Positions 9,265-18,814 of a stretch of DNA of 64,000 nt are shown here, one piece after another (position 1 is the first letter of the stretch; every line of letters begins with the position of its first letter). A program made the position numbers and the translations under genes. Origin of the DNA: Conchocele bisecta (taxonomy: Eukaryota > Mollusca > Bivalvia > Lucinida > Thyasiridae). The notes below the pieces were generated by a model, which saw only the letters and a list, made by a program, of their open reading frames with translations, did no database searches and had not been told where the DNA came from. Where the stretch lies: the NCBI GenBank assembly GCA_029237695.1, contig CM055268.1:56877131-56941130 (forward strand). Direction: 5' to 3'.

Positions 9265-9706
9265 ATGGCTAGTGCGATCGCAATGATGATAGGTGGTGCG
9301 GTGGCGAACGCATTGTCGTTCAGCGGTAGCAACTTTTTCTTCTCGAAACTGAAAAGCTCGGACGCGGATGAGGAGCGCAAGCGTCACGATTTAGCTGTAG
9401 AACAACTCAATAGCGCAAAGGAAGCATGGTCTCAAAAACGAACCGCCCGTCTGGACTGGATCAACGAAGATCTTCGTCGCTCGTGAGAATCACGCCATGC
9501 AAACTTTCCGGGACGTTGACGACGCCATCCACGAGTACGCGTGGGCATATCCGCAGAAAAGTCTCGCACCGCTGAATCCCGAGCCCCAGCTTTCAGATTT
9601 CTATGTACCATCAGATGCCCAAAAAGACCGCGAGATCGCGTTCATCGTCGTGGGAATGGTTTCAACGGGTCTCGTCAGCTACTATATTCAATCGAGATTG
9701 AAATAA
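9265..9706 (+). pseudogene. small Polinton membrane protein, one frameshift
   Basis: ATG 9265 begins 'ASAIAMMIGGAVANALSFSG', a hydrophobic N-terminal helix, followed by a charged coiled-coil-like segment ('ERKRHDLAVEQLNSAKEAW'). The frame hits TGA at 9484-9486 because of a one-base difference near 9475-9486. The adjacent frame continues with 'QTFRDVDDAIHEYAW', a Pro-rich 'LNPEPQLSDFYVPSD' and a second membrane helix ('IAFIVVGMVSTGLVSYYI') to the stop at 9704-9706. The whole would be about 147 residues with one helix at each end. The family is unnamed. The lesion is a single indel, so a sequencing error is possible. Confidence 0.55.
9687..9702. promoter_or_regulatory. dispersed palindrome copy
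   Basis: TTCAATCGAGATTGAA, 7-bp perfect arms around GA, overlapping the 3' end of the small membrane protein gene. Confidence 0.45.
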
Positions 9707-9795
9707 GCAATAATCAATAATTAATTTTAAAAACATTTTTTTATATATATATATAATTATATAGAACGATATTAGTTGACGAACTTTATTTTGCT

Positions 9796-10089
9796 ATGAT
9801 TGATGTAGGCTACACGGCCCTTAAACATCGTTTACCTGGTGCAAAGAGTATGATTCGTCTGGCCCGAGAGAAGTGGTGTGAGGACGAAACAGCGGCCACC
9901 CTTTTCGCAAAGCGGATGTTAGAGTTAAATTCCCCAGAATTCCCTCTCCTGTTCCAACCTAATCGCTATTGGACTTCCAACAAAGGTTTAGTATCTACGA
10001 CGCAGTTACCGGACGATCTGGCGATGGCATGTTGGAGATTGTCCGATCTATTAGAATACCTCGCATACGATGGGCACGCGCAAACTTAA
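9796..10089 (+). CDS. small conserved Polinton protein upstream of integrase
   Basis: Intact 97-codon frame from ATG 9796 to TAA 10087-10089, overlapping the integrase start by 20 bp. It contains 'ALKHRLPGAKSMIRLAREKW', 'LELNSPEFPLLFQPNRYW' and 'ELAM'-like helical sequence 'DDLAMACWRLSDLLEYLAYD'. It is soluble and mostly helical, with no metal-binding pattern. The overlap with integrase suggests coupled expression or an accessory integration or regulatory role; this is inference. A 55-bp A/T-rich stretch (TATATATA near 9741) precedes it and may be its promoter. Confidence 0.5.
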   Translation: MIDVGYTALKHRLPGAKSMIRLAREKWCEDETAATLFAKRMLELNSPEFPLLFQPNRYWTSNKGLVSTTQLPDDLAMACWRLSDLLEYLAYDGHAQT

Positions 10090-11113
10090 TACCAAACTAT
10101 CGGTTCGCCTAGCGCGCAAGTTACCGAACACATACTACAGCCCCCGCGGCTACTGGAAGGGACTCGCGGCCATCAAGAACCTCGCGGCGGCGACCAAGGT
10201 TTCCGAAAACGCAGCCAAGGAATGGCTTAAGAAGCAGGCCATCTGGCAGATCTATTTGCCCGCGCCTCACAATATTCCACGCCCGAAATTCGACGTGCCG
10301 GTGCCGAACGAAGTCCACCAAGCGGATCTCCTATTTCTCCCTCACGATCGCGTCGGTCGCAAGACGTACACGTACGCACTGACAATCGTTGACATAGCGA
10401 GTCGGTATAAGTGGGGCTGAGCCGTTGGCCACTGAAGAGTCTAAGGAGGTGGCCGAGGCTCTTTCCCGAATATATAAGAGGAGTCCTCTCAATTGGCCAA
10501 ATCTTCTCCAGGTCGATCCCGGCCGCGAGTTCATGGGCGCGGTATCTCATCTATTGTCTAAGCACAAAGTTTCTGTCAGACGCGGCCGCGTCAACATCCA
10601 CCGGGACCAGGGGATCGTGGAGCGCTTCAATCGAACCCTGGCTGAGGACTGTTCGGTCACCAATACGCCAAAGAGCTTGTAGACCCTCATTCGCGATCGA
10701 CCGAGTGGGTGGCCAGACTGCCCGCCGTGGTCTCCGCACTGAACGGAGAGGTGACCAGATTGATCGATAAGAAGCCTGTATATGCCATCAAGTTTAAAAG
10801 GGTGACGAGCAAGCCCTCTGTCGTCTCGCGCGGGCGACCCGTTGGTTTAGAGGAGCAGCAATCGCCGATTGCACTTCCACCGGATGTTGACGTCCGGTAC
10901 CTCTATCAACCGGGAGAGCTCGAAGGTGGCAGCCGCCGCGCGACTGATCCCGTGTGGTCTCTGAATGTATATCATCTAGATCGATCTATTACCAAACCTG
11001 ATGAGCCCGTGCTCTACTATTTGGCTGATGGTCCATCTCGCGGGTTTGTTCGCGAAGAACTTCTTATGGTACCTTCTGACACCCAGCTGCCCCCGGATCG
11101 TCAGAGTCTTTAG
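10070..11113 (+). pseudogene. RVE-type (retrovirus-like) integrase, frameshifted
   Basis: The N-terminal part (10070-10260) has no HHCC zinc motif but a helix-turn-helix-like segment 'KNLAAATKVSENAAKEWLKK'. The catalytic core follows: first Asp in 'HQADLLF' (10325-10327), second Asp in 'LQVDPGREFMG' (10515-10517), and Glu in 'GIVERFN' (10620-10622), 34 residues after the second Asp. The C-terminal part (from ~10710) contains 'RYLYQPGEL' and 'VYHLDRSI', like the SH3-type DNA-binding domain of Polinton integrases. It would integrate the linear element with a short target duplication. A frameshift lies at the G4 run 10413-10416 and another near 10650. All three catalytic acids remain although the frame is broken. 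Confidence 0.85.
10858..10872. promoter_or_regulatory. dispersed palindrome copy
   Basis: GCAATCGCCGATTGC, 7-bp perfect arms around one central C, inside the C-terminal part of the integrase gene. Confidence 0.5.
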
Positions 11114-11153
11114 TATTCTCCCCTTTTTTTAGAGTCCTTTTTTTTTTGTTTAC

Positions 11154-14100
11154 CTATGTTAGAGGCTCGGTGTGTACCCCGTCTTCCATCACTCTCCTCT
11201 TGTCGTAGTACGCCGACAACCCTAGTTTACTCTGGGTGTATGTTTTCATTACTCCACCGTTCATACGGAACCCAATATTTTTAGCCACGTCTCTATTTGC
11301 CATTCCAACGCTCGTTCTTGATAATCTATTCCAAAAACTCACACTGTTGGTTCTCTTACTCATTCCCTTAGAGGAATGCTTCACTACCCGGGGTTTCAAT
11401 TCCAATCTCGATTGGAGTTGGTTGTGTGGCCAGCGCGCGTCGTTGGTGCCTGGCCGGATGTCTTCGCTCTCAGCCAGCTTTTCTACGAAGTAGCACTTAC
11501 TGGATAGCGCTATAGCTCTATCTCCTTGAAACTCCATCTTGAACAGCCCAGGTTCCCTGTTACTCCATGTATCCAATGCGAGCCAGTTGCGCTTATCTTT
11601 CTCATATGCCACACGTTGTCTAGGCTTCACCAGCGCGTCTAGGCTTTCATCGTTAGCTGTACTATCAGGTTTAACAATCACACCTATGTACATACTGTCC
11701 GTATCCATCTGAATTAGTTCAATGTCCTTTCTCGATACGTACTTCTCTAGGAAGTCGTAATAGAACTCTAACATTCTCAGCTTGGCTAGTTGGTACACGG
11801 CTATCCCACAGTGAAACGGTCTCTTAACAGCACACTTAGCCTTCCTACTAGATATCTCATACGCGTCTCCGATCTCTTCCAGATCTTCGAAGAACGCTGA
11901 GCGTAGTGCTTTATCCACACATCTCTCATTTTTAGTGTACGTAGTGTGAAGGTGTCTCTCTGGTGCCTCAATCATCTTACCACAACACGAATTACCAACC
12001 AACTTCATTATTTTAGCTACCGGCTTCTTCAACTCATCTACGTCTCCGGTCCTCCTAGCCGCAGTCACCTCTTCGACAAACCACGCGAAGGGTTTTCCAG
12101 CTTCGTAGTCTAGGATCCTGTGGAGGCCTGTTATCACTAGCCCGTGCTCTAGATACCACTTCAACAGCGGGGTGTACAGCAGCATCTTTTTTTGCCGACA
12201 GCGTGCCCACTAATTATTTTCCGTCTCCTCGATTCCTGCCTGTGATTTTCAGATACTGGAGCATGTGCTCCGGAACCTCCTCCTCTTCAACTACCCTGTT
12301 TAGGAACAGCGGAGACATCTCTTCAAACTTTTCTCTCAGGCTTTTTGGGACTTCTATATCCACCTCGGCGAACCCGAACCAGTAATCACTTCCCCTGTGT
12401 TCCCGTTGGCAGAACTTGTCTATGATCTTTTGGTTGTGGGGTGTCTTATTGTGGTGTATAGTTTCCTTACCGCACGGCATCTCTTTTTTGAGTGTCGACA
12501 GGTACAGGGCGTTAGCGTCGTACCCGAGGACTGCCTGACACGGTTTCCCTTCACCCTTACTGTTTGGGCGTATCTTAGAAACGCCTACCTCGGCGTATCA
12601 GGTGAACACGATAGACGGTCCTCAGACTAGAGCTCCCTGTAACATCTCGTACGTCTCTTTCTCTGGGGCATACAGCTGGCCAGTCTTCGGTCCGGATCCA
12701 GCTTTTCCCGGGATACCAGCACTTGCCGACGCCGTTCCTCGCATCAGATATTGGATGGCTACTCCTGGCAGGGTAACGGCGTCTTTGAATATATCTACTC
12801 CTCTATGTTTGTAAAAGTCACACATCTTACCTAATGCCTCTAGAAAAGGTGATACTTCGAGATCGTTGTAGTATCTCACCCAGTCCTTAAATGTTCTCAT
12901 TCCTTTCTCCTCGAAAATTCTCCTGCACTCCTCCAGCTGCTCCTCGGTTACCAGCATCTCGCATCTGAGTTTGGAATACCAGTGCTCTATGTCAGGGAGC
13001 CCTTGATATTCCAGCTTGTCTACAGAATCGAACCACTCATACGGGAAGAAAGACTTTTGAGATGAGCAGTCGTATGCCTTAATCCACTTATCGTAACTGA
13101 CTCCCGGACCAATATACAGGAGAACGTCCATGAATCTGAATTCCGGAGTGAATAGGAATATGGTGTCGTTAGTCCGCTTGCCTACCATAACTTTCGTGGT
13201 CGTGTCTGCCAACCTACCCACAAGATGTTTCTTGATGAGGTTGATGTGTCATACCTACTGCAGTTGAAACCCAACACTGGGACCTGATCTATCCACCTGT
13301 TTATCTCATCCACTTGGCGAGGCTTGAGGTGCTCCGTGTCCTCGAACCTGTACCGGCGACCCACTTCTTCACGAATGTCCCTACCCCTCTCCTGTAGATC
13401 TTCTATGAACTTACTTACCAGTTTGGCAGGATCCGTGTCACAGATGTGAGATACGTTCCTGACAGGCTGTCCCCTATGCTAACACTTACGGGCACGTGCT
13501 CTGTCTCGTACGATAGGTCTGGCGTTTGGTCGATCCTCCCTTCCTTACTCAGATACGCTTCAAAATCGTATACTATCTGGTACGGGTACAGTGTGGTTGG
13601 ACATCCTGTCTTAATCTTAGTGCCGGTTCTGTTATACTTACACTCCCACATTATCACTAGGTTAAATCCTGCTTCACGGATCTCTTTATCCCGCTTGTTG
13701 CTGGTGCGAAACTCGTGCCATCTCGCCGGGTGATGTTTCTGTCAGCCGTGCCAGAAACACCCGTGATACTGGTACACCGTGTTATTTTCCTTGCAGTATC
13801 CATCTACTGGAGCTCCACATATCCACCTTTCACCACCGTGTCCGCACTGTTCGTGGTGAATGTGAATTCCCTCCTTCTCTTCCACGGAGTACATCCAATC
13901 AAGTGGCCCTAGGCTGCCAGCACTCTTTGGGTAGAAGGCCTTCTCGAACGCGGAGCGAGGGCGCTCGATAACTTTCCCTTCGCATACGGCGTGTGTCTCG
14001 CCCTTCATACACTTAGGTCCGTGCCGAGTAACGTTACTAGCCTTCGTGAACCTCTGTTTGCAAGTGTCGCAAGCGTACGTTTTCGACAAACCTTTTAGGT

Positions 14101-15232
14101 TGGTTATCAGGAACGCGTGGTTTTTGCAGATGCCTATCGTCATATGCTTCGTACCTACCTCCTCATAGTGTGCTGGTGCCTTCTTCAACCACCATGTTTC
14201 ACTCTCGGTTGGCTGATATACTTCTATACCCACCTTAAACTTCTCCTCAACCTTTTTCAGCTCGTCTAGCGGAATAGGCCCAGGCTGTCTCTTACCGAAA
14301 TACTTAGCACTCATCTCTCTGGCTTGGGCGGTACATTTGTCTGATCGCGCCCCGCCGTGAATGGCCAGGCACCTGAATAGACACAGCTCATCGTTGTATT
14401 TATCTAACGAGTACATACCTTTCTTATTCCTCAGCCAGTCTTGGAGAGGTCCACCAGCCGCGTGTTTGGAAGTCAACCCGAGATCTACTCCTCGTGTTCC
14501 CTATACTAGTTTTATATAAACCTGCTCCCACCTCACGAACGTCCATTTCGTGTTGGGCCTCTCGACTTTATCTATATCCATCCTCTTTTTCTCGTTATCT
14601 TTCGCCCACTTCTCTACTTCACCTAAGGAGTCCATCCACCTACTCCCCCCAAGATTCTTATTAAATATTATCGTCTTCGCGCGACCTCGGTGATCTTTTT
14701 CCTCAATGTGTTGTAGTTTGTAGGAGTATGAATATCTTAGGTGGAAGTTTGTTGTCAGAAGAGAAGTTAATTTCTCTACTATCCTATCAGGTATTTCCTT
14801 TTCTACGTGTTTCCTAAATGAGAACGTGAACGTGCGTCTACTCTGCTCGACTTTCTCCATCTCTTCGTCTCTAACCCCTAGAATAGCCTCGCCCTCGTCG
14901 GCTATCGCGTGTAGGAGGGCGGTTTTAAGTTTACGCTTTGGTTTAACTACGGCGGGGGAAGCCGGCAGGGCGGCCGTTCTCAGTCCAATTATACTCTCTA
15001 CTTGTAGTCGTTTTCCTATTTGAGTGGTTAACTCTTGAGACCCCAAGACGGAATTTGTGAAGGCACCTCTGGAGTATGCCCTACCTACTCGACGTGTAAA
15101 CGCCTCATTCTTTGTGGCGTTTATCAGCTTATTTAAACCATAAACGCGCAGACGGTTGTTATAGACAATACCGAGAGATTTAGCCTCGGCTCTCAACGTT
15201 TCAATCTGAACCTGATTAATTGTGGTAGGCAT
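11154..15232 (-). pseudogene. polB: protein-primed family B DNA polymerase, multiply broken
   Basis: Reading from 15232: an N-terminal helical domain (to ~14501); 'NDELCLFRCLAIHGG' (OTU-like look); a C2H2 finger 'YACDTCKQRFTKASNVTRH'; an endonuclease-like 'VDGYCKENNTVYQYHGCFWH' (~13745-13805). Exonuclease motifs are ExoI 'YDFEAYL' (13550-13570), ExoII 'VLGFNCSRYD' (~13246-13281) and ExoIII 'YYNDLEV' (Asp 12862-12864). Polymerase motifs are A 'GYDANALYL' (12499-12525), B 'KLVGNSCCGKM' (~11973-12005) and C 'MDTDSMY' (11690-11708). This is the replicative polymerase of Polintons. Stops: TAG 14501-14503, TGA 13742-13744, TGA 12622-12624, TGA 12598-12600, TAA 12214-12216. Frameshifts: near 13460, near 13243, and in the T7 run 12187-12193. 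Motif B has Cys where Tyr is usual. The gene converges on the integrase. Confidence 0.88.
11401..11416. promoter_or_regulatory. dispersed palindrome copy
   Basis: TCCAATCTCGATTGGA, 7-bp perfect arms around TC, within the C-terminal coding part of the polymerase gene; flanking CAAT..AGTTG extends the symmetry weakly. Confidence 0.5.
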
Positions 15233-15294
15233 TCTTTTATATCAGTATATTTTGGTATATATACTTTGGTATGATATAACCTATGAAATTTATC

Positions 15295-15350
15295 TGTTCA
15301 ATTGGACGTGAAAAAAAAACGTGATGTAAATTGTCACGTCCAATTGAACA
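15295..15350. promoter_or_regulatory. 17-bp perfect inverted repeat between divergent genes
   Basis: TGTTCAATTGGACGTGA (15295-15311) and its exact complement TCACGTCCAATTGAACA (15334-15350) flank 22 bp. It lies 62 bp upstream of the polymerase start and 34 bp upstream of the zinc-finger start, so it is in the shared promoter. The arms include CAATTGG, as in other palindromes of the element. An operator for the neighbouring zinc-finger protein is a reasonable inference; a replication-related hairpin is the alternative. Confidence 0.7.
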
Positions 15351-15384
15351 TAAACATATATATACATATACATATACATATATA

Positions 15385-15681
15385 ATGGAGTGTATGACTT
15401 GTTGTAAGACTTTTGCGTGTAAGGACTATCTACGAAGGCATCTATCGAGACGTAGAAAATTTCCTTGTGCCGCCCCACAATTCCAATGCCCCAGATGCCC
15501 TTGTAAATTCGTTAGTGCCCAAACTCTTTGTAGACATAAGCAACTGCGCTGCCAGGTGGCTAAAGGTGAACGTGGTAGACTAGAGTTGGTAGAATTAGTT
15601 GCTGATCTACGGAATAAATTAGCTATATTGGAGGAGGAAAATGCGGTGTTGGAATATAAAATGTCCCAATCTCCAATATAA
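15385..15681 (+). CDS. two-zinc-finger protein with C-terminal coiled coil
   Basis: Intact 98-99-codon frame after a TATACATATA tract (15351-15384). The first finger is C-x2-C ('CMTC') ... 'YLRRHLSRRRKFPC', the second C-x2-C ('CPRC') ... 'LCRHKQLRC', i.e. Cys2-His-Cys type. A leucine-rich heptad segment follows ('LELVELVADLRNKLAILEEE'), typical of a dimerising coiled coil. The layout resembles small zinc-finger/coiled-coil proteins of large DNA viruses and related elements, generally presumed regulators. Two fingers in a dimer would recognise a symmetric site, and a 17-bp perfect inverted repeat is just upstream. It is divergent from the polymerase gene and is the rightmost gene of the element that I can see. 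Unlike the polymerase it is undamaged. Confidence 0.65.
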   Translation: MECMTCCKTFACKDYLRRHLSRRRKFPCAAPQFQCPRCPCKFVSAQTLCRHKQLRCQVAKGERGRLELVELVADLRNKLAILEEENAVLEYKMSQSPI

Positions 15682-15713
15682 TTAGGACTACAAGACCACT
15701 TTCTCATTCAATA

Positions 15714-15812
15714 CCACAACCAACTTTTTGTTGGTAGTGGGAGCTACAACACCTCTCAATAACGTTAAAATGATTGCGGGTATCATTTTGACTCCTTCTA
15801 TACTACTGCCAT
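15714..15812. mobile_element. stem-loop and MITE-like hairpin at right edge of the Polinton
   Basis: CCACAACCAAC (15714-15724) and GTTGGTAGTGG (15730-15740) form an 11-bp stem with one mismatch around T5, 33 bp past the zinc-finger stop. Overlapping it, 15779-15812 (GGTATCATTTTGACTCC...TATACTACTGCC) is nearly identical to one arm of the hairpin repeat at 38681-38750. So this is probably a host MITE, and the Polinton end lies close by or within it. Confidence 0.5.
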
Positions 15813-16937
15813 ATACATGCATAGTGTTGTCTGTGTCAAACGGTACTACAAGAGGTTCACATATCTGTTATACATATAGTTCATACAATTTATGAAATAA
15901 TTATATTTAAATCAAATGATGATCGGGAGTAGAACTGGTCAATCGTATGGTTCAATGTTTGCTCGATGCTATATGAAAAATGGCGCTGGGGTAATATGGG
16001 ACAACTGTCTCATTTTACCCCAAAGTAACTTTGATATTAAAATTGAAAAACGATCGATCCCCGAGTCAGTGTGAACAAAGTGCTTAATATATGTTTTGTG
16101 AAATAAAGGTCATTGTTCATATCGTATTAAACAATATCAACTACACTAAACTAGCGTGGTGCGTATAAAATCCACAAAACTGATTCTTACACAATCATAA
16201 TTTGCTCATGTTTTGTTTATTAGTGTACATGATACGAATCAATAATAATTACCCCGTTCAAATTATGCCGCCTCATAACTTTCTTTCCGTATATGGAAGG
16301 GACCAATTGCTATTACTGAAATAGTATCTTTTAAAACCGACGTACTGTACAACATTGATAGTGGAGAATGTATATATTGTCCCATATTACCCAACGTCCC
16401 ATATTCCCCCAAATTACCCTAAGTACGTACTGTATTACTGAAAGTATGGCATAAAATAGAAACAGTAGATGGTAGATATGATACATATTATGTCATATAT
16501 GAATTCCGCACTATAGAATGAAATATGGTCGCTAACACACGCTTTTTAAATACCCAATATGTGAACCATAACGTACGTATCATATAATTACTTAGTGTCA
16601 AGTCAATCGGACTTGGGGTTGGAAAATGATAGGACAAATCGCACAGACGGACGGAAAGACGGATAGCGCTATACCAAAACGTGTGTATAAAAATTAGTAG
16701 TGAATACAATATTGTTTGTGTAATGTTTATATCACCGTAAAAATGAGAAACATGCAGAGTGAATACATGTTATCATTGTATTTCCCAGGAAATATGAAAG
16801 CACATTATCAGCAAAGTGAGAGATACATAAAACTTCCTACCCAAGATGTACGTTGACAATCATATGGGCCGCGCTCTGTGAAAATCAGCCTTAACGACAA
16901 CGTCATGAAAGGCTGAAAATGACGTCGCAAAGCTACG
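15813..16937. other. non-coding AT-rich DNA, no gene seen
   Basis: No frame, RNA gene or clear repeat structure is visible apart from short runs. I could not find a long terminal repeat of the Polinton here because the partner end is outside the window. Confidence 0.5.
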
Positions 16938-17189
16938 CATAAATGTACCAACGTCACGTCAGATTTTGACACTTGGAATTGTTGCGTCATTACAGTAAGT
17001 TGTCCTACGCTTTACGGCTCACAAATATTTTAATGTTGGATATGCGTGGCAGAATTGTACAGTTGTTTTCATAGTGGTTCAGATAGTTGTCTTTATTTTC
17101 TTCGGTTTCCTTCAAGGAAATACATAGCAATTTTGTCGATTATTTGTATACAAGTGGGCATATTGCATTTTTGATTTTTATAATATATT

Positions 17190-17843
17190 TTGTCATACCG
17201 CAGATAAGTTTCTCGGCTTTTGATTGGCTAGCTTGCCTGGTCATATATATTATATGACCTGCCAAGGCCGTCGGACATACAGGAATTGCGATTCCCCTCC
17301 GGCGCCTCGCGTCCAATGAAGAACATTTTGCAAGCGTCTACCGATTGCGAATTGTATTCCTCACTAAACACAATAAAACCCCGAATTTATCAATACAAGT
17401 AACAAATTGTACACTCAAAACCAGTCTATGTTGTTTATTTTTCCATAAATATTCTTCGCTCATCAAAATATGAGCGAAAAATTAGCCAAAATAACGAAAA
17501 TTGCTTTTCAAATCTCAACGCGCTTGCCTTCGTGACACGGCTATATTTAGGTCACAAACTATGGGTTCCACGCACGAAACCGCGGCGTAGCAATGACAGC
17601 GAATGTTTGGGAACCAGTCGCATTATTCTAGAGGCGCCAAAGGGAGAGCAGGTCGATAGAGCAGTGGAATCCATATTTAGTTTGTTTTCGTTTAATAAAA
17701 AAAAAAAATGTTCATTTACGCCTTTATATTAAGACTGACGGTAGAAAATCGAATCTCGGATTATTTTTCTTCCTGAAAAAAACGCAAATATCAAAATAAG
17801 AGATATGTTTATACGGCCAAATACAGGATCTGCGGTATGACAA
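17190..17843. mobile_element. MITE-like insertion with 16-bp terminal inverted repeats
   Basis: TTGTCATACCGCAGAT at 17190-17205 and its exact complement ATCTGCGGTATGACAA at 17828-17843 bound 654 bp. The segment, with the adjoining hairpin, is absent from the paralogous positions near 41275, 32150 and 63080, so it is an insertion specific to copy 1. No frame of note inside. Confidence 0.65.
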
Positions 17844-17847
17844 ATAC

Positions 17848-17986
17848 GTTATTGTGATTCTACACAGGCTATATGGTGTAATATATTGCCCTCTGAAGGT
17901 ATGTTCACCCTCGGCTATCGCCTCGGGTGAACATACCTCCAGACGGGCAATATTACACCACATAGCCTGTGTAGAATCACAATAAC
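17848..17986. repeat. near-perfect ~62-bp inverted repeat (hairpin)
   Basis: GTTATTGTGATTCTACACAG... (17848-17910) pairs with 17925-17986 around a 14-base loop, with only a few mismatches. It abuts the MITE at 17190-17843 and is part of the same extra segment. It is probably a second nested MITE or the terminal hairpin of the first. Confidence 0.65.
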
Positions 17987-18814
17987 TTATAATATGGACG
18001 ACTTGTGAAATGAAATTTGAAACTAAATAACCATACGACCGGTATTTTTATATAACACATAATACAAACAGTATTATGTAATCATAATGCTAATATTTAT
18101 TTTGAACTTTATTTATATATTTATATAACAATTACAAACAAACGCGAGAACAATTGTAGTCGGCGTAGATGGAGGCGTCTGCATGTTTCTTAATTTGGGT
18201 TGAAACCGGAATACTCAAAGAAAACAAACTTATCCTGTCTGGCGACCACCATCAGATATACATGTACTTACAACTTGAAGATCTAACCGGGGTGCATGTG
18301 CACCCTGTTTACTAATTATGCTATACGGTCCCGTTCAGATTAGAGAGGGGTCGGGTGTTTTCGGCCGTCTCAGACGGAACCGTACACGCTGTACAAATCC
18401 AGTTCCGATTTTTTTATTTATTTATAGATTAGACTGCATTTTGATGAGTAACGCTAACTTTCATTTGAACGTGACACACTCGGGTAAATCTGCATTCATT
18501 CATGTACGTGTTTTCATAACTTAACTATGTGTTACGTAGATCTACATATAATTATTGCATGATCATATTTATTAAAGGTCTTGGTTTACAGACGTCGTTC
18601 TATGGAAAACGATTTAATTCGTATTGGCAATACTTTCTACACTGTTTGTCGCAAATTTAAATTTGGAAATTGTCATAAAAATAATCACAGATAATAAATA
18701 TGGTAGGGATACTTACGCGGCTCCTGGCATATCGCATCATGTTGACACTGTGTCAAACATGTTTTATTATGTAGTATTTAGTGTGTTGGTATTGTGTAAT
18801 AGTATTAGTAATAG

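Larger units (their letters stand above)
16938..18800 (-). repeat. outer arm (left) of composite repeat, copy 1
   Basis: Aligns directly with 41018-42255 and, in inverted orientation, with parts of 31530-32530 and 62500-63410 (inverted similarity also reaches left to about 16860, GGGCCGCGCTCTGTGAAAA). Contains a SINE-like segment at ~18145-18350 read on the minus strand. Relative to the other copies it has an extra ~800 bp at 17190-17986. No coding sequence is recognised. Confidence 0.7.

Noticed and set aside
10070..11113. LTR retrotransposon integrase
   Set aside because: No reverse transcriptase, RNase H or gag nearby; capsid, ATPase and polymerase genes show it belongs to a Polinton.
15295..15350. 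Terminal inverted repeat end of the Polinton
   Set aside because: Both arms lie within 56 bp and between two divergent genes of the element, so it is an internal feature.
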